Shown: positions 17,289 to 25,076 of the stretch, piece by piece | Numbering within the stretch: the first letter of the stretch is position 1 | Layout of the letters: every line of letters starts with the position of its first letter | Source: Streptosporangiaceae bacterium | Lineage (GTDB): Bacteria > Actinomycetota > Actinomycetes > Streptosporangiales > Streptosporangiaceae | Assembly: GCA_019245115.1 (NCBI GenBank) | Contig: JAFARZ010000345.1 | Coordinates: forward strand, 1 to 56,535 | DNA length: 56,535 bases | Reading direction: 5' to 3' | Made by a program: the position numbers and the translations under genes | The notes under the pieces: model-generated | What the model was told of the DNA's origin: nothing | The model's database searches: none | The model's input: only the letters and a program-made list of their open reading frames with translations

Positions 17289-18101
17289 ATGGAAGATGGC
17301 ACTACCGGCAAAGCGGGCGGGGTGCTTCCCGATGTACCCAGACCTAAAGGGCGGCCCGGGCGCAAGCCAAAGGGCACCGTGCCGCCGGTGATCCTGGAGA
17401 CTCCGGACAAGCCGGATCCCGACCACGTCCTGACGTGGCGGCAGCGCAAGGTGCTCCAGGTGATCCGCGATTCCGTGCAGAAGCGCGGCTATCCGCCATC
17501 GATGCGGGAGATCGGGGAAGCGGTCGGCCTGACCAGCACGTCGAGCGTCTCGTACCAGCTCAGCACCTTGCAGCGCAAGGGTTACCTGCACCGGGACGTG
17601 GGCCGTCCGCGGACGGTCGAGGTGCGCCTGCCAGGTCACCAGCCGGTACGCCCTGGTGAGCGGAACGAGGAGCCCGCGGTTACCCCAGAGATACCGGAAA
17701 CTCCGTGGATGGACATCACGTCCCAGGAGACGATCTACGTTCCGCTCGTCGGACGGATCGCGGCTGGCGGTCCAATCCTGGCCGAGCAGTCCGTGGAGGA
17801 CATCTTCCCGCTGCCGCGGCAGCTTGTCGGCGAGGGCACGCTGTTCCTGCTGAAGGTGGCCGGGGATTCGATGATCAACGCCGCCATCGCGGACGGGGAC
17901 TGGGTCGTGGTCCGGCAGCAGCCGGTAGCCGAGAACGGGGATATCGTGGCCGCACTGCTCGACGGCGAGGCGACGGTTAAGACGTTCAAGCGAAGCGATG
18001 GGCACGTCTGGCTGATCCCGCACAACCCTGCCTACACGCCGATCCTTGGCGACGAGGCAAGCATCCTGGGTCGTGTCGTCGCCGTGCTCCGCCGCGTCTG
18101 A
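17289..18101 (+). CDS. lexA: SOS-response repressor LexA
   Basis: A 270-residue LexA with an N-terminal winged helix (LTWRQRKVLQVIRDSVQKRGYPPSMREIGEAVGLTSTSSVSYQL) and C-terminal S24 peptidase domain. The autocleavage Ala-Gly lies in GRIAAGGPILAEQ, the catalytic Ser in AGDSMINAAI and the Lys in ATVKTFKR; all are present, so RecA-stimulated self-cleavage should work. The ATG at 17289 follows AAGGAGGAACAGC, which rules out the upstream in-frame ATG at 17244. An extra 45-residue Pro/Lys-rich leader precedes the DNA-binding domain, as in many actinobacterial LexAs. An SOS box lies upstream. Confidence 0.97.
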   Translation: MEDGTTGKAGGVLPDVPRPKGRPGRKPKGTVPPVILETPDKPDPDHVLTWRQRKVLQVIRDSVQKRGYPPSMREIGEAVGLTSTSSVSYQLSTLQRKGYLHRDVGRPRTVEVRLPGHQPVRPGERNEEPAVTPEIPETPWMDITSQETIYVPLVGRIAAGGPILAEQSVEDIFPLPRQLVGEGTLFLLKVAGDSMINAAIADGDWVVVRQQPVAENGDIVAALLDGEATVKTFKRSDGHVWLIPHNPAYTPILGDEASILGRVVAVLRRV

Positions 18102-18148
18102 GCGCCCGCGGCGCCCGGGGCTGCGTAGCTGGTTTCAGGTCGGGGAGC

Positions 18149-18194
18149 GCGGAGGCGTCCGGTATATCTAAGTACCGGACGCGTCCGCCTCCGC
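18149..18194. terminator. Bidirectional hairpin between convergent lexA and leuS
   Basis: GCGGAGGCG pairs with CGCCTCCGC and the inner TCCGGTA with TACCGGA, leaving a bulge of a few bases on the right and an 8-base loop. A long GC stem between two convergent genes fits a shared terminator. A 19-base direct duplication containing GCGTCGCGACGGGACGG follows (18206-18241). Confidence 0.65.
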
Positions 18195-18240
18195 GCGCGA
18201 GCCCGCGTCGCGACGGGACGGGCGCGTCGCGACGGGACGG

Positions 18241-20775
18241 TTATACCGCGACGATGTTGACCAGCTTCGGGGCCCGGACGATGACGCGGCTGATCTGGCG
18301 ATCGCCGACCACCCGGATCACTCCGGGCCGGGCCATTGCCAGCTCGCGTAGTTCGTCGTCCCCTACACCCGGTGGTACTTCCAGCTTGTCGCGGACCTTT
18401 CCGTTGACCTGTACCACGCACGTGACCTTTTCCAGAGCCAGCAACTCAGGTATCGCAACCGGCCAGGGGGCCCGCGCCACCGACGGCTGGTGACCCAGCA
18501 GTTCCCATGTTTCCTCGGCAGTGTACGGAGCGAACAGCGACACCATCACGGTCAGCGCCTCGGCCGCCTCGCGCACGGCCGGGTCTTCCGCGCCCGGGCC
18601 GACGTCGATCGCCTTCCGCGTGGCGTTGACCAGTTCCATCAGCCGCGCCACCGCCACGTTCAGGTGATAGGCCTCGACCTGACGGGTGACTTCGTCGATG
18701 GTGCGGTGAGTGAACTTCCGCAGCTCCACATCCCCCGCGGCGGGGTCCGAGCCACCCGCGGCGGGAGCCGAGCCACCGGCGGAGGGAGCCGAGCCACCAG
18801 CGGAGGGAGCCGCGACTTCGGCGGCGATGCGATGCACCCGGCTCAGGAATTTGACCATGGCGTCGGGATTCATGTCAGCCCAGTCGATGTCGTCCCAGGG
18901 CGGTGACGCGAAGATCATCGTCAGCCGGATCGCGTCGACTCCGTACCGCTCGATCTGCTCGCCCAGGTCCACACCGTTACCCAGGGACTTGGACATCGCT
19001 TTGCCCTGGTTGATCACCTGGCCCTGGTTGATCAGCCGGATGAACGGCTCGGTGAATGACAGCATCCCCATGTCGTACAGCACCTTGGTGAAGAAGCGGC
19101 TGTACAGCAAGTGCAGGATGGCGTGCTCGACGCCGCCGACGTACATGTCGACCGGCGCCCAGCGCCGCACGGCCTCGGGATCGAACGGCCCGGCCTCGAA
19201 CGTAGGCGAGCAGTACCGGAACATGTACCACGACGAGTCGACGAACGTGTCCATCGTGTCGGTGTCCCGCTTGGCCGGCTCACCGCACTTGGGGCAGGTC
19301 ACATTGACCCAGTCCGTGGCCGCGGCCAGCGGCGAAACCCCGTGCGGGGCCAGGTCCTGCCCGCGCAGGTCAGGTAGCAGGACCGGCAGATCCGAGTCTG
19401 GCACCGGCACCTCACCGCACGAAGGGCAGTGGATGATCGGGATCGGCGTCCCCCAGAACCGCTGCCGGGACAGCAGCCAGTCCCGCAGCCGATAGTTGAC
19501 CGCGGCTCGGCCCAGGTCCTTTGATCCCAGGATCTCGATGATCTTCGCGATCGCCGCGGCCTTGTCCAGGCCGTCCAGCGGGCCGGAATTGACCAGCTTC
19601 CCATCGCCCGGCGTCGCGACTCCGGTCGACGCCGGGTCCGGCAGGCCGGTCGAAACCACCACCCGCACTGGCAGCCCGAACGTACGGGCGAAGTCCAGGT
19701 CACGCTGGTCATGCGCGGGAACCGCCATGATCGCGCCGGTACCGTAGTCGGGCAGCACATAATCGGCCGCCCACACCGGAATCCGCTCGCCGTTCACCGG
19801 GTTGATCGCGTGAACGCCCAGGAAGACACCGGTCTTCTCACGTTCGGTCGACTGCCGCTCGATGTCGGTCAGCTTCTGCACCTGGGCGATGTACGCGTCC
19901 AGCTCGGCCCGGCGCTCCGGTGCGCACAGCTCAGTAGCCAGCGGCGAGTCGGCCGCTACCACGAAGAACGTCGCGCCGAACAGCGTGTCGGGCCGGGTCG
20001 TGTACACGACCACCGGCTCATCGCGACCCTCGATGGCAAATGAGACCTCGGCGCCTGTCGAGCGCCCGATCCAGTTGCGCTGCATCAGCAGCACGCGCTC
20101 CGGCCACTTGCCTTCCAGCTCAGTGGCGGCGTCGTCCAGCAGCCGGTCCGCGTATTCGGTGATCTTGAAGTACCACTGGTTCAGCATCCGGCGCACGACC
20201 TCGGCGCCGCACCGCTCACAGTGGCCGTTGATGACCTGCTCGTTGGCCAGCACGGTCTGGTCGACCGGGCACCAGTTCACGTACCCGTCCCGCCGGTAGG
20301 CCAGCCCTCGTTCGTAGAAGCGCAGAAACAGCCACTGGTTCCAGTGGTAGTAAGCCGGATCGCAGGTGGCCAGCCGCCGCGACCAGTCGAACGAGATCGC
20401 GTACTGCCGGAACGACCTGGCCTGCGTATCGATGTTGGCGTAGGTCCAGTCGGCCGGGTGGGTATTGTTCCGGATCGCGGCATTCTCGGCCGGCAACCCG
20501 AACGCATCCCAGCCGATCGGATGCAGGACGTTCTTCCCGCGCAGGAACTGATAGCGGGCCAGCGCGTCGCCTATCGCGTACGCCTCGGCGTGGCCCATGT
20601 GCAGGTCGCCGGACGGATACGGGAACATGTCGACCAGGTAGAACCGCTCCCGGTCGTCGGAGGGGTCCTCGCTGGCCTGGTACGGGTCCAGTTCCGCCCA
20701 GCGGGCCTGCCACTTCTCCTGAATGTCGCGCGGGTCGTAGCGCTGCGTCAGTTCGACGCCCTCTGCCGCTGTCAT
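18241..20775 (-). CDS. leuS: Leucyl-tRNA synthetase
   Basis: Charges tRNA-Leu in the cytosol. Class I motifs are present: HMGHAEAY (HIGH-like) near residue 55 and KAMSKSLGNG (KMSKS) near residue 570, with the CP1 editing domain between (TTRPDTLFGATF). The ATG at 20775 gives the canonical MTAAEGVELTQRYDPRDIQEKW start; the frame is open further upstream, but that region is the regulatory leader. An Ala/Gly/Ser repeat (SAGGSAP, three units, 18-bp tandem repeats near 18730-18810) has been inserted before the anticodon-binding domain. Expression is probably attenuated in response to leucyl-tRNA (see 20808-20896). Confidence 0.97.
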   Translation of the reverse strand: MTAAEGVELTQRYDPRDIQEKWQARWAELDPYQASEDPSDDRERFYLVDMFPYPSGDLHMGHAEAYAIGDALARYQFLRGKNVLHPIGWDAFGLPAENAAIRNNTHPADWTYANIDTQARSFRQYAISFDWSRRLATCDPAYYHWNQWLFLRFYERGLAYRRDGYVNWCPVDQTVLANEQVINGHCERCGAEVVRRMLNQWYFKITEYADRLLDDAATELEGKWPERVLLMQRNWIGRSTGAEVSFAIEGRDEPVVVYTTRPDTLFGATFFVVAADSPLATELCAPERRAELDAYIAQVQKLTDIERQSTEREKTGVFLGVHAINPVNGERIPVWAADYVLPDYGTGAIMAVPAHDQRDLDFARTFGLPVRVVVSTGLPDPASTGVATPGDGKLVNSGPLDGLDKAAAIAKIIEILGSKDLGRAAVNYRLRDWLLSRQRFWGTPIPIIHCPSCGEVPVPDSDLPVLLPDLRGQDLAPHGVSPLAAATDWVNVTCPKCGEPAKRDTDTMDTFVDSSWYMFRYCSPTFEAGPFDPEAVRRWAPVDMYVGGVEHAILHLLYSRFFTKVLYDMGMLSFTEPFIRLINQGQVINQGKAMSKSLGNGVDLGEQIERYGVDAIRLTMIFASPPWDDIDWADMNPDAMVKFLSRVHRIAAEVAAPSAGGSAPSAGGSAPAAGGSDPAAGDVELRKFTHRTIDEVTRQVEAYHLNVAVARLMELVNATRKAIDVGPGAEDPAVREAAEALTVMVSLFAPYTAEETWELLGHQPSVARAPWPVAIPELLALEKVTCVVQVNGKVRDKLEVPPGVGDDELRELAMARPGVIRVVGDRQISRVIVRAPKLVNIVAV

Positions 20776-20807
20776 GATGTCCTCACTGTTTCGCGCCTGT
20801 CTCCTCC

Positions 20808-20868
20808 AACAAAAAGGCCCCTCGACCACGAGGGGCAGCCGCGCCAACGACGGTAGGTCGGCGCGGCT
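20808..20868 (-). promoter_or_regulatory. Attenuator hairpins in the leuS leader
   Basis: On the minus strand a first stem (AGCCGCGCC/GGCGCGGCT, perfect 9 bp, 20868-20837) begins within the stop codon of the leader peptide. It is followed at once by an intrinsic terminator (GCCCCTCG, TGGT, CGAGGGGC, then CTTTTTG, 20836-20808). leuS starts 33 bases later. The layout matches amino-acid attenuation. I did not find an obvious alternative pairing that makes the two stems exclusive, so the exact switch is unresolved. Confidence 0.7.
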
Positions 20869-20896
20869 AGGTAAGAAGCAGGCGTGCGCAACGCAT
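20867..20896 (-). CDS. Leucine leader peptide of leuS
   Basis: A nine-codon frame reads MRCARLLLT then TAG, with three consecutive leucine codons (CTG CTT CTT). It sits directly before two stems and an intrinsic terminator upstream of leuS. Slow translation of the Leu codons when leucyl-tRNA is scarce would let transcription continue into leuS. A TACACT hexamer lies just upstream, so the peptide may be translated from a very short or absent 5' UTR. Confidence 0.7.
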   Translation of the reverse strand: MRCARLLLT

Positions 20897-21005
20897 GGGC
20901 ACAGTGTACCGTATCGCCCTCTCGTCGGCCTGGTGCTAATGGTGCCAGAAGTACACGCCGCGATAACGCTCATGTGGCAGCTCGGCAACATTGCCAGTGC
21001 AGGCT

Positions 21006-21416
21006 ATGAGCATGACCCAAACCCGCCGGATCGCCCTGGTCGCCCACGACAACAAGAAGCAGGACCTGCTTGAATGGGCCGACTACAACCGTGAGCTGCT
21101 CGCAGATCACCAACTGTACGCAACCGGCACGACTGGCAAGCTCCTGCGCGACTCGCTCGACCTGAACATCACCTGCTTCCAGAGCGGTCCCCTTGGCGGC
21201 GACCAGCAGATCGGCGCCCTGATCGCGGCCGGAGAACTGGACCTGCTCGTCTTCTTCACCGACCCGATGCAGGCGCAGCCGCACGATCCGGACGTGAAAG
21301 CGCTGATGCGTATCGCTGTGGTGTGGGACATTCCCATCGCCTGCAACCGCGCCAGCGCCGACTTCCTCATCACTTCGCCACTGCTGCGGGATTACCGCCC
21401 GCTCGCGCGCATTTAA
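21006..21416 (+). CDS. mgsA: Methylglyoxal synthase
   Basis: Converts dihydroxyacetone phosphate to methylglyoxal and phosphate, a bypass that relieves sugar-phosphate build-up. The 136-residue chain carries the family signatures IALVAHDNKKQDLLEW, YATGTTGKLL (phosphate site), GPLGGDQQIGALI, FFTDPMQAQPHDPDVKAL with the catalytic Asp, and IPIACNRASADFLI. It lines up end to end with Escherichia coli MgsA. Two in-frame ATGs (21006, 21012) are possible starts; neither has a strong ribosome site. It is divergent from leuS. Confidence 0.95.
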   Translation: MSMTQTRRIALVAHDNKKQDLLEWADYNRELLADHQLYATGTTGKLLRDSLDLNITCFQSGPLGGDQQIGALIAAGELDLLVFFTDPMQAQPHDPDVKALMRIAVVWDIPIACNRASADFLITSPLLRDYRPLARI

Positions 21417-21474
21417 AGTCACTTATCACGAACGGCGTCTGTTGCCCCACTGGTCACCATTGCTCGACCAGTGG
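21417..21474 (+). terminator. Family C motif and strong hairpin after mgsA
   Basis: AAAGTCACTTATCACGAACGG follows the mgsA stop within a few bases (family C; compare 39839-39877 and 46235-46282), and then CCACTGGTC/GACCAGTGG forms a perfect 9-bp stem at 21447-21474. Probably the mgsA terminator. Confidence 0.6.
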
Positions 21475-21492
21475 ATAGCGCCGCCAATGGGA

Positions 21493-21700
21493 AAAAAAGG
21501 GCTCTGCGGAGGAAAGGGCATCGGTTTCGAGGCTGGACCCTTGACGGGGCGCGCCTGTTATGCCCAGATATGTCGCTTACCCGGCGGTCCTGGCGGTCCC
21601 GACGGTCCCGGCGACCCGGTGTTTCGTGGAAGATTAGGGCTCTGCGGAAGAAAGGGCGCTGGTTTTCGGCGCCTTTTCTTCCGGGAGGCTCTGAAGTTCC
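21493..21700 (+). repeat. Interspersed family A, copies A1 (partial) and A2
   Basis: A1 (21493-21535) keeps GGGCTCTGCGGAGGAAAGGGC but has lost its stem. A2 (21624-21700) has the full core: CGTGGAAGATTAGGGCTCTG, a stem GGAAGAAAGGGCGCTGG / TCGGCGCCTTTTCTTCC (21646-21682), then GGGAGGCTCTG. The surrounding gap 21417-22271 also holds a direct duplication of CTCGCCGGCAAGGTT (from 21929 and 21964), a repeat of TCAATACGGGCAC (22203, 22218) and no gene I can support. Confidence 0.7.
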
Positions 21701-22271
21701 GCGAAGATGGCGCATCGGGCGCCCGGATGGCGTCGAACGTGAGCATTGTCCGCACCTCACGCGATGACGACCTTGTTGCGGCGTACCGCATACAGTAGCC
21801 CGGATGTAGTCCTATATGCGCATACGTTCACTGCAGGCGGCGACGGGCGTTTCGCACCGCCGCTCACCAGAGCTGGTAGCGCCTTGCCGAAGAGATGGTC
21901 GCGTTCGTGACCGGTTTGCCTGATATGGGCGACCAACTCGCCGGCAAGGTTATCTGGCAAGCTCGCCGGCAAGGTTGCGAGAACTTCTCATCTCGGTGTT
22001 AAGCGACTGTGCCCGCGAGTGAGCCGGAAGTTCATTCCCGGTCTGAAATCACCGCGTCTCGCCGTACTCCTTGACGCGTTTTCGCGCTGCCAATAGGGTC
22101 GGGCAGTCGGTTGCGGCTTCCGGCAACGCACCTGTTCGCGGACCCCTTCCTCGCTTCGGTGCGGTCCATGGAGTGTCTTCGTGTCCGCACGCCGCTGGCA
22201 CATCAATACGGGCACCTCAATACGGGCACTTTATCAGAAAAGGTCATTCATTTCGGTGTTACAGGGGAGCA

Positions 22272-25037
22272 ATGGGCGCTATCGCGATCGTGGGCATCGC
22301 ATGCCAATTCCCCGGTGCTCGCGACCTGGCGGAGTTGCATGATCTGACTTTGGCCGGGTGGCGTATGTTCCGGCCGGTTCCGGCCCTACCCGGACGGATG
22401 CACTACGCGGCGCTGCTCGACGGCTGGCCTTCGCCGGACGATCCTGGTGAGGGCGGGGGGGCCCGCAAACTGGCGGCCGAAACCATCGCGCTGGCGCTCA
22501 CCGACGCGACCGGGTTGAGGAGAGCGCCGGGACTCAACGGCTCGCGCCGGGACGATGTGACCGGGTTGTTCCTCGCCGCGACGGCGCCGGACGCGGCCGA
22601 AATCGCGCGCCGGGAGACCGGCATCGGCATGATCAGCCGTCTTCCGCAGATCAGCTACCTGGACTCTCTGCACGCGATCGCTGACGCCTGCGCGGCGCTC
22701 GAGACGGGTGTGCTTGACGTGGCCCTGGCCGGCGGCGTCGAACTTGGCGTGGACCCGCGCTGGCTCGCGCGACTGGAGGCAGCGGGAGACCTCGGCACTC
22801 AGGAGATGCGCGTCTACGACGCCGAACCGGCCGGGCTGTTTCCCGGGAACGGATGCGGGATCGTCGCCCTGATGCGTTCGGTCGAGGCCAGAGCGGCCGG
22901 TCTGCCGGTTTACGCGGAGATCGTCGGCCATGCGACGCTACCAGCCAACCCGGAACCGGCCGGACTGCTGAACGCGTACACCCAGGCCAGGGTGGATCCG
23001 GGTGACATCCACCTCATCGAAGGCCATGGGCTCGGAACCGCGGCCGGTGATCTGGCGGAACTGACCGCCTTCGCCCGATTGCGGCAAGGTGGCACGGTCA
23101 CCGCGGCACTCGGCGCCGTGTCGGCCAACATCGGCTATACCCGGACAGCCGCCGGTGCCGCGAGCCTCATCAAGACCGTCGCCGCCCTGGTCGCGGGCAC
23201 GATCCCGCCTGGAACGGGAACCGTACGACCGCACCGGCTCATCGAGTCGGGCGAGGCCCGGCTGCGGCTGCCCGCCGGGCCCGAACCGTGGCCCGGCGGA
23301 ACGAGGCTCGCCGCGGTGAATTCGCTGGGCGCGGCCGACGGGGCAAGCGGCGGGGTCCATCTGGTGCTACGCCGGGAGCCCGACCACGGCGGACGCGGAC
23401 GCCGCGGACGCACCGCGGCGGCGAAGACCGCAACGCCTTCCGGCCCGGCACCCCGTACCGATGCTCCTCTCCACGGCAAGCACGCGGCGCCGGGAGGGGG
23501 ATGGTTGGCGCAACGTACTCCTCCAGGGGGTCCGGGGGATGGTTCCCCTGGAAGAGGGGTGGGGATGGTTGGCGCAACGTACCCCTTGGCGGCTCCGGCG
23601 AACGGGACGGCTGGTGCTCCTGGGGCGGCGGTGGGTAAGCGGCGAGAGGTGGGTGAGTGGCGGGGGGTGAGCGGGCGGCGCGAGATGGTGGTGGTGGGGG
23701 CAGGTGAGGTCGCCGGGGAGGCGACGGTCTTTGCGTTGTGCGGGGCGGAGCGGGCGGCGATGGCGGCAACGCTTGATGTCGTGGCGGGGAGCGCCATGGA
23801 ACTCGGCGACGCCGATTTGCATAATCTGGCGTGGCACCTGGCCGTCGCCGCGCAGCGGGCCGCGGAACGCGGCGCGCCGCTGCGCGTCACGGTGACGGCC
23901 GCCACCCCCGGCCAGCTGGCCGCTCAAGCGCGCCGCGCCGCGCAGATTCTCCGCGAGGACCGAAGCATCCGGGAAAACAGAAGCGACAGCAAACCCGCGA
24001 CGATGACGATCGAGCCGGGCATCGCGATCTCGCCCGGCGCGACCGGCGCCGTCTGCCTCGTCTTTCCCGGGCTGGCCGAATCGCAACAAGAACACGCGGC
24101 GTTGCTCACCGGCTCACTCGACGCGCTGCGGGTGCTGGACCGGCTGGGCGTCAAGGCCACGTCCGCGGTCGGGTACAGCCTCGGCGAGATCACCGGGCTC
24201 GTCTGGGCGGGCTGCCTGCCATCGGCGGAGGCGGCCCGTCTGGCCGCGCAGCGGGCCCGGGTCCTACTCGGATGCGCGAGCCCCGGTGCCGCGATGGCTC
24301 GCGTCACCGCCGCCGACACGGTCCTCGCTCAGCGGCTGTGCGCGCGACACGGCCTTCATATCGCGGCATACGAGTCAGCTGACACGCACCTGCTGGCCGG
24401 GCCGGGCACCGGTATTCGTGACCTGGCCGTACGCGGCGCGGAAGGTGGCATCGCGGTGGAAGTGCTCGCCACCCGCGGCGCACCGCACTCCCCCGCGATG
24501 GCCAGCTGCGCGGCGCCGTTTCGCGCCGTCACGGCGGAAACGCCGTTCGCCCCGCCGCGGCGTCCGCTGATCTCCACCATCACCGGGCGGGTGCTCACTC
24601 CAGCCGACGACATCGCCGATCTGCTGGCCGGCCAGCTGGCCAGGCCGGTGCTGTTCGCCCAGGCCCTCGGTGTGGCCGCGAGGGCAGCGGACCTGCTTGT
24701 GGTAGCCGGGCGGGATGCTAACCCGGCGAGCCCGTCCTCGTTGGCCGCCATGGCCGCCGCGGCAGGCACGGTGCCGGCCATCTGCGTCCCGCGCGACTGC
24801 GAGGCGGCACTTACCCAGGCGGTGGCCACGCTGTACGCCGCCGGCGCGATCAAGGACCTCAGGATGTTCATGCCCAGGAGGAACCGTCCCCGCCGGCTAG
24901 CCGCGGTACCAGCCGTGCCGACGCCGCGCACGCCTGAGGCCGATCAGCCGTCGGCCATGATCATGGGTCGCCGCGGGGGTGCGGGGGGACGGTTCCCCCC
25001 GCTCAGAGCGGTAACTATTCCCGCAAACGACCCATGA
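22272..25037 (+). CDS. Degenerate ketosynthase-acyltransferase (PKS-like) protein
   Basis: A 921-residue protein starts MGAIAIVGIACQFPGARDL, a PKS ketosynthase opening (AGGGGAGC precedes the ATG). The KS part (1-390) lacks the nucleophile: the DTACSSSL site reads ISYLDSLHA. It keeps the first His (IEGHGLGTAAGD), but the second is Tyr (NIGYTRTAAG); the Lys (LIKTV) remains. After a low-complexity linker (about 400-540) comes an acyltransferase-like part with GYSLGE (Ser kept, HxSxG changed to GYSLG) and APHSPAM. The segment between VFPG and GYSLG is about 60 residues shorter than usual. There is no carrier domain. It is likely a pseudo-enzyme or a decaying PKS. It is convergent with tmsB. Confidence 0.85.
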   Translation: MGAIAIVGIACQFPGARDLAELHDLTLAGWRMFRPVPALPGRMHYAALLDGWPSPDDPGEGGGARKLAAETIALALTDATGLRRAPGLNGSRRDDVTGLFLAATAPDAAEIARRETGIGMISRLPQISYLDSLHAIADACAALETGVLDVALAGGVELGVDPRWLARLEAAGDLGTQEMRVYDAEPAGLFPGNGCGIVALMRSVEARAAGLPVYAEIVGHATLPANPEPAGLLNAYTQARVDPGDIHLIEGHGLGTAAGDLAELTAFARLRQGGTVTAALGAVSANIGYTRTAAGAASLIKTVAALVAGTIPPGTGTVRPHRLIESGEARLRLPAGPEPWPGGTRLAAVNSLGAADGASGGVHLVLRREPDHGGRGRRGRTAAAKTATPSGPAPRTDAPLHGKHAAPGGGWLAQRTPPGGPGDGSPGRGVGMVGATYPLAAPANGTAGAPGAAVGKRREVGEWRGVSGRREMVVVGAGEVAGEATVFALCGAERAAMAATLDVVAGSAMELGDADLHNLAWHLAVAAQRAAERGAPLRVTVTAATPGQLAAQARRAAQILREDRSIRENRSDSKPATMTIEPGIAISPGATGAVCLVFPGLAESQQEHAALLTGSLDALRVLDRLGVKATSAVGYSLGEITGLVWAGCLPSAEAARLAAQRARVLLGCASPGAAMARVTAADTVLAQRLCARHGLHIAAYESADTHLLAGPGTGIRDLAVRGAEGGIAVEVLATRGAPHSPAMASCAAPFRAVTAETPFAPPRRPLISTITGRVLTPADDIADLLAGQLARPVLFAQALGVAARAADLLVVAGRDANPASPSSLAAMAAAAGTVPAICVPRDCEAALTQAVATLYAAGAIKDLRMFMPRRNRPRRLAAVPAVPTPRTPEADQPSAMIMGRRGGAGGRFPPLRAVTIPANDP
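23497..23582 (+). repeat. Direct duplication around family E copy 2, inside the KS-AT linker
   Basis: A 22-base sequence containing ATGGTTGGCGCAACGTAC occurs at 23497-23518 and 23561-23582. Between them at 23524-23551 lies a G-run palindrome (AGGGGGTCCGGGGG ATGGTTCCCC). Everything stays in frame and encodes the Gly/Pro-rich linker between the KS and AT parts. Confidence 0.6.
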
Positions 25038-25043
25038 TCATGG
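24955..25043. repeat. 16-bp inverted repeat spanning the KS-AT stop codon, with family E copy 3
   Basis: CCATGATCATGGGTCG (24955-24970) and CGACCCATGATCATGG (25028-25043) are perfect complements, and each also contains the 12-base palindrome CCATGATCATGG. The loop of 57 bases holds family E copy 3 (GGGGGTGCGGGGGGACGGTT, 24973-25000). The right arm contains the KS-AT stop. It lies between convergent genes and may terminate both or be the ends of a small inserted element. Confidence 0.65.
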
Positions 25044-25076
25044 GGTGTGGGCGGGCGGGATGCGGGCGGGCGGGTC

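Noticed and set aside
20808..20896. T-box riboswitch before leuS
   Set aside because: No T-box consensus or specifier stem is visible; the leader instead has a Leu-rich peptide and a simple terminator.
20776..20990. LeuS N-terminal extension upstream of 20775
   Set aside because: The frame is open, but this stretch contains the leader peptide, two stems and an intrinsic terminator, and LeuS proteins begin at the MTAAEG-type start.
21757..21972. 71-codon minus-strand frame (LAGELVAHIRQTGHERDHLF)
   Set aside because: It has a faint protein-like stretch but spans a direct duplication, has no ribosome site, and its C-terminal part runs toward repeat sequence. Possible remnant only.
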